Source of the DNA: JAUIET01 sp039111475 | GTDB lineage: Bacteria > Pseudomonadota > Gammaproteobacteria > Pseudomonadales > JAUIET01 | Direction: 5' to 3' | Length of the DNA: 64,000 nt | NCBI GenBank assembly: GCA_039111475.1 | Contig: JBCCIP010000012.1 | Coordinates: forward strand, 1 to 64,000 | Part shown: positions 51,101-59,994 of the stretch, in pieces | Layout: the number at the start of each line of letters is the position of its first letter | How positions within the stretch are numbered: position 1 is the stretch's first letter | Made by a program: the position numbers and the translations under genes | The notes under the pieces: generated by a model | Database searches by the model: none | Told to the model about the DNA's origin: nothing | Seen by the model: the letters and a program-made list of their open reading frames with translations, nothing else

Positions 51101-52609
51101 ATCAAATGGCGAGCGGATTTTCTCCGACATCACGGCCATGGGCGTATCGTCACCCATAGACCCTGTTGCTTCCTGACCCGCCTCGGCAAGAGGTCGAATC
51201 ACCTGATCTCGTTCTTCGAACGAAACCTGGAACTGCTTCATGTACACTTCCAACTCATCAGCGGGTAAGCCGTCGAAGTGCTCTTTATCCAGCGAACCTG
51301 CAATCCGCAACGCATTTTCCCGTAGCCAGCGTCGATACGGGTGCGCCTTCTTCAGCGTATTATCGATCTCATCTGAAAACAGCAACTCACCTTTTTCGGT
51401 ATCAACCGCCAGGATTTCTCCTGGGCCGACTCTGCCCTTTGCAACAACGTCAGACGGCGAATAAGAGTATGTCCCTACTTCAGAGGCCACGGTTATGAAA
51501 TCATCTTCGGTGATAACGTAACGTGCTGGCCGCAAGCCATTACGGTCCAACATACATACGGCGTAACGACCATCGGTGAGCACCAGGCCGGCTGGTCCAT
51601 CCCAGGGCTCCATGTGCATTGAATTGTATTCGTAGAACGCTTTCATGTCTGCGTCCATGGTTTCAACATTCTGCCATGCCGGCGGAACCATGGTGCGCAC
51701 CGCTCTGAACAAACTCATACCGCCAGACAGCAATACCTCCAACATATTGTCCATACTGGACGAATCTGAGCCAGAGCGATTTACCAAAGGCGTGATGCTC
51801 TGAATATCAGGCAGTAAATCTGTTTCAAATTTGTTAGTGCGCGCTTCCGACCAATTTCGATTGCCGCAAATAGTATTGATTTCGCCGTTGTGCGCCAACA
51901 ACCGAAACGGTTGTGCCAGCGGCCATTTGGGTAGAGTGTTGGTTGAGAAACGCTGATGAAATACACAGATTGCAGTTTCCAAACGCGGGTCACTGAGGTC
52001 GGCGTAAAACGTCGGGAGGTCCGCCGGCATCATCAGACCTTTGTAGGCAATAACATTGGTCGACATCGACGCAATGTAAAAACCTTCATCGTCTGCAGTA
52101 GCCTGCTCTATTTTACGTCTGGCTATAAACAGCAAATTGTTCAGCGCTTGCTTATCCAGATCGGGCCCATCAATAAAGACCTGCTCTATGAGCGGCAAGC
52201 TTTGTAACGCGATTTCACCGCAGCACGATGGATCAGTGGGTACGCTGCGCCATCCAGCAACTCTTAGGCCCAGCGCTTCGCACTCGGCATTAACAGCACT
52301 TCTTGCCTGTGCAGCCAGCGTTGCGTCGGTATTAAGGAAACACATGCCAACACCAAAGGCCGGCGCCAGCTCGGCATTGAATACCTCACGTGCGACTGTG
52401 CGCAAGAAGGCCTCAGGCAGCTGTAACAACAAACCGCAGCCATCGCCTGTTTTGCCATCAGCAGCGATACCGCCGCGATGGGTCATGCAGGTCAGCGACT
52501 CGATTGCGGTTTCCAACAGGCGATGACTGGTCAGACCCTTCATGTGGGCGATCAAACCGAAACCGCAGTTGTCCCTGAATTCGCCAGGGTTGTACAGGCC
52601 TTCTCTCAA
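48164..52609 (-). CDS. gltB: Glutamate synthase large subunit
   Basis: A 1481-residue protein. The N-terminal class II amidotransferase has DNCGFGLIAH, whose Cys becomes the N-terminal nucleophile after propeptide removal. A central domain, an FMN/Fe-S synthase domain (LKTGLDVVKAAILGAESFGFGT split, with CHLNNCATGVAT) and a beta-helix C-terminal domain follow. With GltD it forms NADPH-dependent glutamate synthase. The start is TTG at 52609, giving a 15-residue propeptide; an ATT two codons upstream is the only close rival. A candidate promoter lies about 90 bp upstream. Confidence 0.94.
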   Translation of the reverse strand: MREGLYNPGEFRDNCGFGLIAHMKGLTSHRLLETAIESLTCMTHRGGIAADGKTGDGCGLLLQLPEAFLRTVAREVFNAELAPAFGVGMCFLNTDATLAAQARSAVNAECEALGLRVAGWRSVPTDPSCCGEIALQSLPLIEQVFIDGPDLDKQALNNLLFIARRKIEQATADDEGFYIASMSTNVIAYKGLMMPADLPTFYADLSDPRLETAICVFHQRFSTNTLPKWPLAQPFRLLAHNGEINTICGNRNWSEARTNKFETDLLPDIQSITPLVNRSGSDSSSMDNMLEVLLSGGMSLFRAVRTMVPPAWQNVETMDADMKAFYEYNSMHMEPWDGPAGLVLTDGRYAVCMLDRNGLRPARYVITEDDFITVASEVGTYSYSPSDVVAKGRVGPGEILAVDTEKGELLFSDEIDNTLKKAHPYRRWLRENALRIAGSLDKEHFDGLPADELEVYMKQFQVSFEERDQVIRPLAEAGQEATGSMGDDTPMAVMSEKIRSPFDYFRQQFAQVTNPPIDPLRETVVMSLETCIGAELNIFTETPEHANRVILSSPLLSPAKFNRLLTLDRKGFEAARISLLFNAEETSLKQAISNVCAAAEQAARDGKTLLVLSDRGVSANALPVHCLLATGAVHHHLIQKGLRCDANIIVETASARDSHHFATLLGFGATAVYPYLAYNLLSDLVDSGELLGDADDAFKNYRRGINKGLLKILSKMGISTMASYRGAQLFEAVGLDDEIVYTCFRGVASRIQGAKFEDFDADIRALSKAAWRPRQPIEHGGLLKYVHDAEYHAFNPDVVSTLQYAVKTGDYSAYRDYAGLVNERPHAMLRDLFALKGSEDAIPVDRVESIDNILLRFDSAGMSLGALSPEAHESLATAMNRLGGRSNSGEGGEDPARYGTERNSKIKQVASGRFGVTPHYLVNAEVLQIKIAQGAKPGEGGQLPGGKVNNLIARLRFSVPGVTLISPPPHHDIYSIEDLAQLIFDLKQVNPDALVSVKLVSEPGVGTIAAGVAKAYADLITISGYDGGTAASPLTSIRYAGSPWELGLSETHQALRSNDLRDKVRVQTDGGLKTGLDVVKAAILGAESFGFGTTPMVAMGCKYLRICHLNNCATGVATQNDTLRDEHFIGTVDMVMNFFQFVAMETREIMASLGVSRMEELIGRTDLLERIEGKTAKQRNINLEPLLFNDHIAADKPQFCTAKSNSPYDKALLSQSMVATCLPAIESKTGGKYQFEVTNCDRSIGARLSGEIARRYGNRGMADNPIDLQLTGTAGQSFGVWNAGGLRMRLEGDANDYVGKGMAGGQLVLYPPKDSAFNSEEASIIGNTCLYGATGGQLFAAGRAGERFGVRNSGAMAVVEGAGDHCCEYMTGGVITVLGSTGYNFGAGMTGGFAYVLDLERTFPDQYNRELVEICRVAGETFEPYRMQLFAMVQKFVAETDSAWGKELLEDFEHYIGKFWLIKPKAASLKSLLDNVRSAPA

Positions 52610-52699
52610 AGCAATACTCTGAAAAAGTTTGAAAAAACAATGGCTTAAAAGCGATTGTCAACTGATATTGCGCAGCTAGAGCGACGCAAAAGGGGCGCT

Positions 52700-52728
52700 A
52701 TTCTACACGTTATGTGTTTTTCCGACAA
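52700..52728 (-). promoter_or_regulatory. Candidate sigma-70 promoter for gltB
   Basis: On the minus strand TTGTCG (52723-52728) and TAGAAT (52700-52705) are exactly 17 bp apart, matching four and five of six consensus bases. It lies between the damX-like stop and the gltB start, so gltBD can be expressed apart from the upstream genes. Confidence 0.5.
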
Positions 52729-52754
52729 ATAGTCCGACTGTCCGAAAAGGACGC

Positions 52755-54308
52755 TTAGCGCGTACGTGCGTCGCGAATTTCCGTTTGCACGGAGGAAAGG
52801 CTTCTTGGCCACGGTTTCTGTTTGCCTAATTCAGCCGGCAGCTGGCTAACCGCCAGCTGTGCAGCCTGCCGGCTTTCATAAACACCCAGCACCGCGACGT
52901 AATGCTCTCTGCCGTTATTGTTTCGCGCATAGTAACGAATGCCTAGGCCCGCATATTTGCGCACAAATTCCCGCATTCCGGATTCTGAGGCACTGGACAA
53001 AAGTTGCAGCGTGAAACCGGTACTGCTGCCGCGTAGCAGCTCGCGTTCAAAGTCGCTCAATCCAAACGCGCTTTCCGGTTCGCTTTTTTCTATTATCTCA
53101 ACAGGCTCGGGCTCGGGTTCGGGTTCGGGTTCGGGTTCGGGCTCGGGCTCGGGCTCGGGTTTAGGTTCAGGTTCAGGTTCGGGTTCAGCTTCAGGTTCTA
53201 GCTCGAACGTTCGCTCAGGCTCTGGATCTTGTCCTGCTTCGGACTCTAGTTCCGTCTCAACTTCTGGCCCTGGCACAGTTTGAGCCGCGACAGCAATATC
53301 GGCGTCAACTACTGGTTCGACGAGCTTACCTGTATCAGGGTTAGCCAAGCTCTCTTCCGTATTTTCCGCCTCAATAGCGGTCGCATTGTCTTCAGCGCCG
53401 CCGGGCCTGCTGACTGGTTTATCGGCTTTCTCGTTCCCATCCCAAAAAATGAACAGCAGAATGAAAGCAATCAACACGGCGATAATAAGTGTGTGCAACC
53501 AGGGCAAGCGGCGGCGCTCACTCGCCTCTTTATTTTTCAATCTCGCAATGCGTGTTTTGTGCCGCAATTTCTGCTCAGCAATTCGTCCAATTCGCGCTGG
53601 AATACCAAGGCTTTGATTCAGAATGCTCTCGATATCAGCATTGGTAAAAGGAAATTCGCCATCGTAGCCAGCGGTACCCAGTCTGTATTTCAAATACGCT
53701 TCAATGCTTGGCTGATCCAGTGGTTGAATCGCCAGCTGCTGAATATCGCTACGATCAAGCTCAGGTCGGAGAAAGCCATTGCCATCAGTCGTTGCAAAAA
53801 ACAAAACTCTTACGTCCGAAGAATCTTCCTCAGCAAGTTCTCGCAGAGCATTCAGCGTTTTGTCTATCAGTTCATGGGCATCGTCGACCAGCAACAGCAC
53901 CGATGTTTTTGGTTTTTCACTCTGAGTAAGTGCACTGACAATTTGCTGTCTAAATGCTGCAGGTATGTAATTAACGTCGCTCATGGTGAGCGCATGGGCA
54001 ATTTCCGCGAAAATCTGTTCGCGGGTTGTCATGAAACCCGCTTGTAGTTTCAGCACCAGCGTTTCATTGTCCATGCTGCTGGCAACAGCATTCAATAAGC
54101 TGGTCTTACCAACACCTTCGGCGCCATAAAACACCACCGGTTGACGGCTGAACTGCGCTATGTGCACGGCGGTCTGCAATAGCTCGCCCCTATCACCGCC
54201 AGGAAAATACAACCCATCTATGCCGTCGTCAGCAAATGGGTCGCACTCAAGGTCGTAAGCGCGCCAATAATCGAGGTCGTCTTGTTCAGGGTCCAGTTCG
54301 ATGCCCAT
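52755..54308 (-). CDS. DamX-like AAA ATPase/SPOR-domain protein
   Basis: A 517-residue protein. A cytoplasmic ExeA-like ATPase has Walker A GAEGVGKTS (62-70) and Walker B LLLVDDAHE. A membrane helix is about 275-293, a Pro-Glu repeat spacer about 370-402 within a longer acidic region, and a SPOR peptidoglycan-binding domain about 430-505. SPOR proteins go to the division septum by binding stripped glycans; DamX is the nearest E. coli relative by neighbourhood and architecture, though E. coli DamX keeps only a degenerate ATPase. It follows aroB directly in a conserved order. Confidence 0.85.
   Translation of the reverse strand: MGIELDPEQDDLDYWRAYDLECDPFADDGIDGLYFPGGDRGELLQTAVHIAQFSRQPVVFYGAEGVGKTSLLNAVASSMDNETLVLKLQAGFMTTREQIFAEIAHALTMSDVNYIPAAFRQQIVSALTQSEKPKTSVLLLVDDAHELIDKTLNALRELAEEDSSDVRVLFFATTDGNGFLRPELDRSDIQQLAIQPLDQPSIEAYLKYRLGTAGYDGEFPFTNADIESILNQSLGIPARIGRIAEQKLRHKTRIARLKNKEASERRRLPWLHTLIIAVLIAFILLFIFWDGNEKADKPVSRPGGAEDNATAIEAENTEESLANPDTGKLVEPVVDADIAVAAQTVPGPEVETELESEAGQDPEPERTFELEPEAEPEPEPEPKPEPEPEPEPEPEPEPEPEPVEIIEKSEPESAFGLSDFERELLRGSSTGFTLQLLSSASESGMREFVRKYAGLGIRYYARNNNGREHYVAVLGVYESRQAAQLAVSQLPAELGKQKPWPRSLSSVQTEIRDARTR
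53104..53199. repeat. Sixteen-unit hexanucleotide repeat coding Pro-Glu
   Basis: On the plus strand GGCTCG/GGTTCG units with a few variants run for 16 copies; the minus strand encodes alternating Glu-Pro. It forms the periplasmic spacer of the DamX-like protein. Such tracts change copy number by slippage in steps that keep the frame. Confidence 0.85.
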
Positions 54309-54313
54309 CGCGC

Positions 54314-55390
54314 TCAGAACACTGTTGCCAGTGTTTCCTCCAATAACGTCTGCGAAAAGTCGCTTTCTACCTTGGCCGCACCAATGGATTCCAGCAGCAC
54401 TAAGCGCAGACTACCTGCTGTTACTTTTTTATCAAGTAACATTGCTGAATTTATGTCCTCCAGCGCCAGCTTTGCTGGCGGGCGAATAGGCAGATTACAG
54501 GCCAATAACAAGGCCTTTATTCGATGCACTTCTGCCGATTGTAAATCGCCGGCCAGACAGGACATATGCGCAGCCAGTAGCATACCAATAGCAACTGCCT
54601 CGCCGTGCAATATGCCTCGGTATTGCATCACCGTTTCTATCGCATGGCCAAAGGTATGGCCGAGATTCAATAAAGCCCGCACATTCTGCTCAGTCTCATC
54701 GCGAGCCACAATATCGGCCTTGATCAAACAAGAACGTTCAACCGCGTACACAAGGGCATCACTATCAAGACCCATCAACGAATCCGCACTGGATTCCAGC
54801 CAGTCAAAAAACTCCACGTCAGCCAGCAAGCCGTACTTGATAACCTCTGCTAAGCCCGCGGAAAACTGCCTTGGTGACAGGGTGTTTAACACATCAATAT
54901 CCGCTATCACCGCTTGAGGCTGGTAAAAAGCACCGATCATATTTTTACCCAGCGGGTGGTTAACCGCAGTTTTACCACCCACCGATGAGTCCACCTGGGA
55001 CAACAAGGTGGTTGGAATCTGAATAAACGCGACGCCTCGTTGGTAGCACGCCGATGCAAAACCAGTCATGTCTCCAACCACGCCACCACCCAAGGCAATC
55101 AAGGTTGTTTTGCGGCTGTGCCGGTTTTCCAACAATGAATCGAAAATGCAATTTAAGGTTTGCAGAGATTTATGCTGCTCGCCATCAGGTAATTCGCAAA
55201 CAGTAATCTTGTCGCAGACAATGCCGGCAAGTAACTGGTCCAGGTAAAGAGGTGCGATGGTCTCGTTCGTAACAATCAATACCTCGCTGCCCACAATGTG
55301 CTTAGAAAGTAAATTTGATTGTTGTAAAGCCGCCGAACCAATGTAAATCGGATAGCTACGATCGCCCAGCTCGACGCGAAGTTCTTTCAT
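54314..55390 (-). CDS. aroB: 3-Dehydroquinate synthase
   Basis: A 358-residue NAD- and metal-dependent enzyme making 3-dehydroquinate from DAHP, the second shikimate step. DGEQHKSL, GGGVVGDMTGFAS, the metal-site Glu in AEVIKYG, and GHTFGHAIE with its His ligands are all present. It follows aroK by 62 bp and precedes the DamX-like gene by five, in a conserved order. Confidence 0.95.
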   Translation of the reverse strand: MKELRVELGDRSYPIYIGSAALQQSNLLSKHIVGSEVLIVTNETIAPLYLDQLLAGIVCDKITVCELPDGEQHKSLQTLNCIFDSLLENRHSRKTTLIALGGGVVGDMTGFASACYQRGVAFIQIPTTLLSQVDSSVGGKTAVNHPLGKNMIGAFYQPQAVIADIDVLNTLSPRQFSAGLAEVIKYGLLADVEFFDWLESSADSLMGLDSDALVYAVERSCLIKADIVARDETEQNVRALLNLGHTFGHAIETVMQYRGILHGEAVAIGMLLAAHMSCLAGDLQSAEVHRIKALLLACNLPIRPPAKLALEDINSAMLLDKKVTAGSLRLVLLESIGAAKVESDFSQTLLEETLATVF

Positions 55391-55452
55391 TGAATGTATG
55401 TTGTTACGTTAAACCACTAATCGGCCATGATAACTCGGCCGGAGGGTTTGTG

Positions 55453-55968
55453 TCAGGAAGCGTCGATGGCAGTAACGATTTCTACTGCTACTTTTTTGGC
55501 TGTACGTCTATCGGTACTTACAATGAGATCGGCCAGATCACGATACATGGGCTCGCGCTCAAGCATCAAAGCCTCAATCACTTCCCTGGGCTCTTCCACC
55601 TGCAATAGCGGGCGCTTTCTGTCACGGGCAGTTCGCTCTACTTGTTGTTCTATCGTCGTGTAGAGATACACTACAAAGCCGCTGCCCTGCAAAATTTGTC
55701 GGTTACGATCCTGGGTGACGATACCACCGCCAGTTGCGATGACACATTTTGATTGAGTCGATAACTCCTCAAGAACCTGAGTCTCCCTAAGCCGAAATCC
55801 TTGTTCGCCTTCTACATCGAATATCCACGGGATGTCTGCTCCGCAGCGACGTTCAATTTCTGCATCGGTATCGACAAAGTCGAGCTTCAGCTCGGTTGCC
55901 AATTGGCGGCCGATGGTCGACTTGCCGGCCCCCATAGGGCCGATCAAATAGATTCTTTGCGGCTTCAT
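55453..55968 (-). CDS. aroK: Shikimate kinase
   Basis: A 171-residue P-loop kinase phosphorylating shikimate at O3. Walker A is GPMGAGKST (10-18), the shikimate-contact DTDAEIE follows at about 33-39, then RLRETQ- and GGGIV-type motifs, and a lid Arg lies in RKRPLL. It lies between pilQ and aroB on the same strand. Confidence 0.94.
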   Translation of the reverse strand: MKPQRIYLIGPMGAGKSTIGRQLATELKLDFVDTDAEIERRCGADIPWIFDVEGEQGFRLRETQVLEELSTQSKCVIATGGGIVTQDRNRQILQGSGFVVYLYTTIEQQVERTARDRKRPLLQVEEPREVIEALMLEREPMYRDLADLIVSTDRRTAKKVAVEIVTAIDAS

Positions 55969-56010
55969 TCAGCGCGCCAAACACTCGTCACCACTGCGGT
56001 CTGTCAGAAC

Positions 56011-58203
56011 TCAGTCAACCAGAGTATCTGCGAGAATTCGCGGCGTAATGAATATCAGCGTTTCTGTTTTTAGCTGACGATCATTAGAACGTCGAAACAA
56101 TCGGCCCAGATACGGAATGTCGCCAAGGAACGGCGTTTTCACTTCCGAGCGCACATCTTCAGTTCGATACACACCGCCCAGCACAACAGTCTCGCCGTTA
56201 CCAACCAATACTTCCGTCACTAGCTCGGTCACATCAATCAGAGGTATCTGAGAGTTGTTTTCACCAGCTATAAAGCCACCAACCGAGTCCTGATTAATCA
56301 CCAAGCGCATCAATATGCGATCATCCGGTGTGATGTTTGGTGTCACGTCTAGTTTCAGCACCGCATCTTTGAACTTAACAGTTGTTCGGCCACTTGATGA
56401 CGACTCCAGGAACGGTACTTCTGTACCAGACTTAATGGTCGCTTGCTGCTTATCGCCAGTGATTACTTTTGGCTGCGATACCACTTCACCGTGACCCGCA
56501 GATTCGAAAGCCGATAACTCAAGGTCGAGCAAGAATCCGTCGCCACTGAAACCAATAGCCACCGAAGACGTTCCAATTTCGGTGACACCCAGATCAACGT
56601 TCAAGGCATCTGGGAAAGTGATAACGGCTGGGTTGTTCTGTACCACCGAGTTATTCACTTCAGTAGTAGTGGTTGAGCTACCGCCAAAAGTGAAGAAGTC
56701 ATCATTGGCATTATCAGGAAATCCATTGACGAAACCGCCGCCACCCCAGCGAATACCAAGTTGTTCGGAGTGATCAGAGTCAGCTACTACAATGCGCGCT
56801 TCAATTAACACCTGACGCACAGGTACATCAATTAATTTAACCAATCTTCTGAATTCATCCAGCTTGGCTGCAGTTTCAGTGACGAGCAAAGAGTTGGTGC
56901 GTTCGTCAACGATGACTCGCCCCCGCGCTGAAAGCATACTTCCAGTCGCAGTACCATCATTTTCATCGTCTTCTTCTGGATCAAAGAGCTTGAAAAGTTC
57001 TGCCGCATTGGCATAACGAATTCGAATGAACTCGGTCTGCAGTGGCGCCAATTCTTCCAGCTGCTTGGTAGTTTCAATTTCCTGGCGCTCTCGCTCCGCT
57101 ATTTCTGCAGCGGGAGCGACCATAAGCACATTGCCAGTTTGACGTTTGTCCAAACCTTTGGTTTTCAGCACCAGGTCAAGAGCCTGGTCCCATGGAACAT
57201 TCTGCAAGCGCAACGTGATCTTGCCTTCAACAGTGTCACTGGCCACCAAGTTTAAATCCGTAAAATCGGCAATCAGCTGCAGCACTGAGCGTACATCGAT
57301 ATCCTGGAAGTTAAGCGACAATTTTTCACCGACGAACTGGAACTCACGCTCTTTTGCCGCAACTTCTTCATCAGTCAGTGGCTTGACGCTCAATACGTAC
57401 TCGTTATCGACCTGATAAGCCAGATAGTCATACTGCCCAGTTGCGGATACGGCAATTTGCGCACGACCTGCAGCGGTAGAAGCAACCATTGAACGTACAG
57501 GCGTTGCAAAATCACTAACGTCATACTTGTGTCGTAGTTCGAAAGGCATTCCAGTATCATCGAAAAGCACCCGTATTTTGCTGCCCTCTCGGGTGATATC
57601 GATATTGGTTTTCGGGTTACTTAGGCGAACAATCAGTTTGCCCTCGCCGTCTTCACCGCGCTGAAAATCAATGGCTTCTATGTTGTTTTCTGCAGTCGAG
57701 CCAGGTGAAAAATCGAGATTAGACTTTGTGTCCTTGAGATAGCTTTTGCTACCAACACCACCAACTTCTACAAAAAGACTGCTGCCTTCGACTCGCGTGT
57801 TGTAATTGGTCAACTCGGTCAAATTCAGAATGACCCGGGTGCGGCCATTGGCGTCCAGCACAAGTGCGCTTTTGGCGGTGCCAATATCAAGGGCATGCTT
57901 TTTCTTTTCTAAAGCACTGGATACGCCGTCCAGATCCAACGCGATTCTGGCTGGTTGCTCAATCGTGTAACCCTGTGGTTCTGGTGGAGTTCCGTCAAAA
58001 TCCATACGCACTTCCAGCTTGCCACCAGGTAGCGAGCTGAATTCAATATTTTGCATGCTTACAGCACTAGCGAGCTGCGCGCCAAATGCAAGTAAGCTCA
58101 CCAGCAACAGACGTACAGCGCCAACGCGTGTGGCAACCGAGGGCCCGGGCATACCACCCGTGAATCTACTAAGCCGCATAGTGTCCATTGAAATCTCCAC
58201 CAT
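56011..58203 (-). CDS. pilQ: Type IV pilus secretin PilQ
   Basis: A 730-residue outer-membrane secretin through which the pilus passes. A signal peptide ends near ASA (about 47). Two AMIN domains (about 50-130 and 160-250) bind peptidoglycan. An N0/STN domain (about 290-360) holds LNFQDIDVRSVLQLIADF, then N1 (about 390-460) and the secretin barrel (about 500-725), with VPFLESSSSG and a conserved C-terminus (TLIFITPRIL). Last gene of pilMNOPQ; it starts two bases after pilP. Confidence 0.95.
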   Translation of the reverse strand: MVEISMDTMRLSRFTGGMPGPSVATRVGAVRLLLVSLLAFGAQLASAVSMQNIEFSSLPGGKLEVRMDFDGTPPEPQGYTIEQPARIALDLDGVSSALEKKKHALDIGTAKSALVLDANGRTRVILNLTELTNYNTRVEGSSLFVEVGGVGSKSYLKDTKSNLDFSPGSTAENNIEAIDFQRGEDGEGKLIVRLSNPKTNIDITREGSKIRVLFDDTGMPFELRHKYDVSDFATPVRSMVASTAAGRAQIAVSATGQYDYLAYQVDNEYVLSVKPLTDEEVAAKEREFQFVGEKLSLNFQDIDVRSVLQLIADFTDLNLVASDTVEGKITLRLQNVPWDQALDLVLKTKGLDKRQTGNVLMVAPAAEIAERERQEIETTKQLEELAPLQTEFIRIRYANAAELFKLFDPEEDDENDGTATGSMLSARGRVIVDERTNSLLVTETAAKLDEFRRLVKLIDVPVRQVLIEARIVVADSDHSEQLGIRWGGGGFVNGFPDNANDDFFTFGGSSTTTTEVNNSVVQNNPAVITFPDALNVDLGVTEIGTSSVAIGFSGDGFLLDLELSAFESAGHGEVVSQPKVITGDKQQATIKSGTEVPFLESSSSGRTTVKFKDAVLKLDVTPNITPDDRILMRLVINQDSVGGFIAGENNSQIPLIDVTELVTEVLVGNGETVVLGGVYRTEDVRSEVKTPFLGDIPYLGRLFRRSNDRQLKTETLIFITPRILADTLVD

Positions 58204-58205
58204 TC

Positions 58206-58772
58206 TTAACCATCGTCTACTTCTGGTTCTCGTAATTTGATTGTTCTAGGTCGTTCTATCCAGGAGCTTTCCCCACTGGATACTATTTCGATGACGGATA
58301 CCTGAGACTCAGATACCTCAACAATTCGGCCGTGATTTCGGCCCATGAAATTTCCTACCGTAACTCTATGCACCAGCCCGTTCTGATCATCCATCAACAC
58401 CCAAAGCTGGCCACGTTGTTCAAGAGAGCCAACCATTTGCAGGCCTTCAAGATTAAATCGCTCAAGGTATTCTTTGGTACGATTCTCGTCTGGCCTAACG
58501 TCACTGCTGGGACCGTTCATGCTCAGAAGTTCTTTTACATCAACTGGAATATCGAACGGCGCGCGCATTGCCGTCGCTGAATACGTAAATGCCTGATAAG
58601 GTCGAAACGCAGGAATAGGGTCGATCGAACCCCTGGTTGCTGCTTCCTGCTTTGATTGAGCCATGAAATTGTCAAGATCAGCGTACTGGCCACCTGAGCC
58701 ACAGCCTTGCAAGACCGCTAGCAATATCACACTTCCCAAGAATCTGGATAAACGACTTGTGGAATGGCTCAT
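58206..58772 (-). CDS. pilP: Type IV pilus lipoprotein PilP
   Basis: A 188-residue inner-membrane lipoprotein linking PilMNO to PilQ. The signal ends in lipobox LQGC, a disordered linker follows, then a beta-sandwich domain (about 80-180) with LEGLQMVGSL, WVLMDDQNGLVHRVTVGNFMG split, and a final IELVEV-like strand set. It overlaps pilO by four bases. Confidence 0.92.
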   Translation of the reverse strand: MSHSTSRLSRFLGSVILLAVLQGCGSGGQYADLDNFMAQSKQEAATRGSIDPIPAFRPYQAFTYSATAMRAPFDIPVDVKELLSMNGPSSDVRPDENRTKEYLERFNLEGLQMVGSLEQRGQLWVLMDDQNGLVHRVTVGNFMGRNHGRIVEVSESQVSVIEIVSSGESSWIERPRTIKLREPEVDDG

Positions 58773-59407
58773 GAATCAGCCTCCTCATTCGCTTCAAAAT
58801 CCTCGTCTTTATAGCGATAGGTTTTGGCAGTAATGGTTAATATTAATGAACCGTCGTTGTCATCACCACGCTCAATATTGAAGTCGTGAAGAGTGACAAT
58901 TCTAGGTAGACCGGCCACGCCGCTTACGAAAGAGCCAAGGTCGTGATAGGTACCCTTTACAATAATCTCGATGGGCAGCTCAACATAGAACTCGGCAGCT
59001 TGCTCATCTTTGAGATCAATGCTTAGCACTTCCAAACCTGTTGAAACAGCCTTGTTGTCAAGATCTTCCAGTAAACCCGGTACATCAGTTTCACTAGGCA
59101 GCTGCCTAACCAAGGCACCGAAGGTTTCTTCCATCTCGTTCATTTGGTCCCGATAGGAATCAAGATTGGCGGCTTTATCCGCTTTATCAGCAAAATCGCT
59201 CTTGAGCTTGACTTCCTTCGCTTGTTCGGCCTCAAGATTGATGTTCAAATCACTGATATAGAGTTTGTATCCAATAAAACCCATTAACAGGAATACCAAA
59301 GTCCAAATAACCACTTTGACAGCCTGCGGCCAACTACCAATGTTCTCAAAATCGAGATCGCCGAGATCGAAATCCTGAAGCGACTGTATGGAATCCTGCA
59401 GCGCCAT
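58769..59407 (-). CDS. pilO: Type IV pilus alignment protein PilO
   Basis: A 212-residue bitopic protein with one membrane helix (about 30-50), a coiled coil (about 55-100) and a ferredoxin-like periplasmic domain (about 110-200) with LPSETDVPGLLEDL. It dimerises with PilN. Its ATG shares a base with the pilN stop (TAATG). The C-terminal tail is acidic. Confidence 0.92.
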   Translation of the reverse strand: MALQDSIQSLQDFDLGDLDFENIGSWPQAVKVVIWTLVFLLMGFIGYKLYISDLNINLEAEQAKEVKLKSDFADKADKAANLDSYRDQMNEMEETFGALVRQLPSETDVPGLLEDLDNKAVSTGLEVLSIDLKDEQAAEFYVELPIEIIVKGTYHDLGSFVSGVAGLPRIVTLHDFNIERGDDNDGSLILTITAKTYRYKDEDFEANEEADS

Positions 59408-59994
59408 TATTTGCTGCCTCCCGCGTCTGCCTGCTCATCATCACCGACCGCATCGGGTGTCTCGATATTAACGGTCAGCTCAAAGTCATTACCTTGCTCA
59501 CCGTAATTCGGATTGTTTTTTACACCCGTCAAATTCGGATTCGTGAACCAATCTGAACCATCCAACCGGCGCATCAAACTGGATACGCGATTGCTGGATT
59601 CAGCAACACCCTCAACCCGAATTGAATTCGCAGATCTCTGCAAATGCGTGTAATACAAACCATCGGGAACGGTTCTTACCATTTCATCAAACACCCTTAC
59701 GATAATTGGGCGATTGCCTTGCAGCGCCTGAATAATTTTCATGCGATCCAGCAGATCTTCTCGACGTTGTTCAAGCTCGCTAATCTCTGACACCTGTTTG
59801 GTAAGTTCACTGATGCTTTGACTTAGATAGGCATTGCGCGATTGCTGGTCTTCAATGTTTAGTTTTACAAAGTAGCCGTAGAGGAACACCAGCAACACCG
59901 CGGCAACCGCGACGGTAGCTAATATTGTCAAAAACTCTTTCTTAAGTTCTTCGCGGCGCTCCTCGCGCCATGGCAGTAAATTAATTTGAGCCAT
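59407..59994 (-). CDS. pilN: Type IV pilus alignment protein PilN
   Basis: A 195-residue protein beginning MAQINLLPWREERREE, the conserved cytoplasmic tail that binds PilM. A membrane helix (about 22-44), coiled coil and small periplasmic domain follow. Its start overlaps the pilM stop by one base (TAATG), so translation is coupled. Confidence 0.94.
   Translation of the reverse strand: MAQINLLPWREERREELKKEFLTILATVAVAAVLLVFLYGYFVKLNIEDQQSRNAYLSQSISELTKQVSEISELEQRREDLLDRMKIIQALQGNRPIIVRVFDEMVRTVPDGLYYTHLQRSANSIRVEGVAESSNRVSSLMRRLDGSDWFTNPNLTGVKNNPNYGEQGNDFELTVNIETPDAVGDDEQADAGGSK

Noticed and set aside
53104..53199. CRISPR-like tandem repeat
   Set aside because: Units are six bases with no spacers and encode Pro-Glu in frame.
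53280..54047. Open frame of 255 codons on the plus strand opposite the DamX-like gene
   Set aside because: The minus-strand frame carries Walker motifs, a membrane helix and a SPOR domain; the antisense frame has no family pattern.
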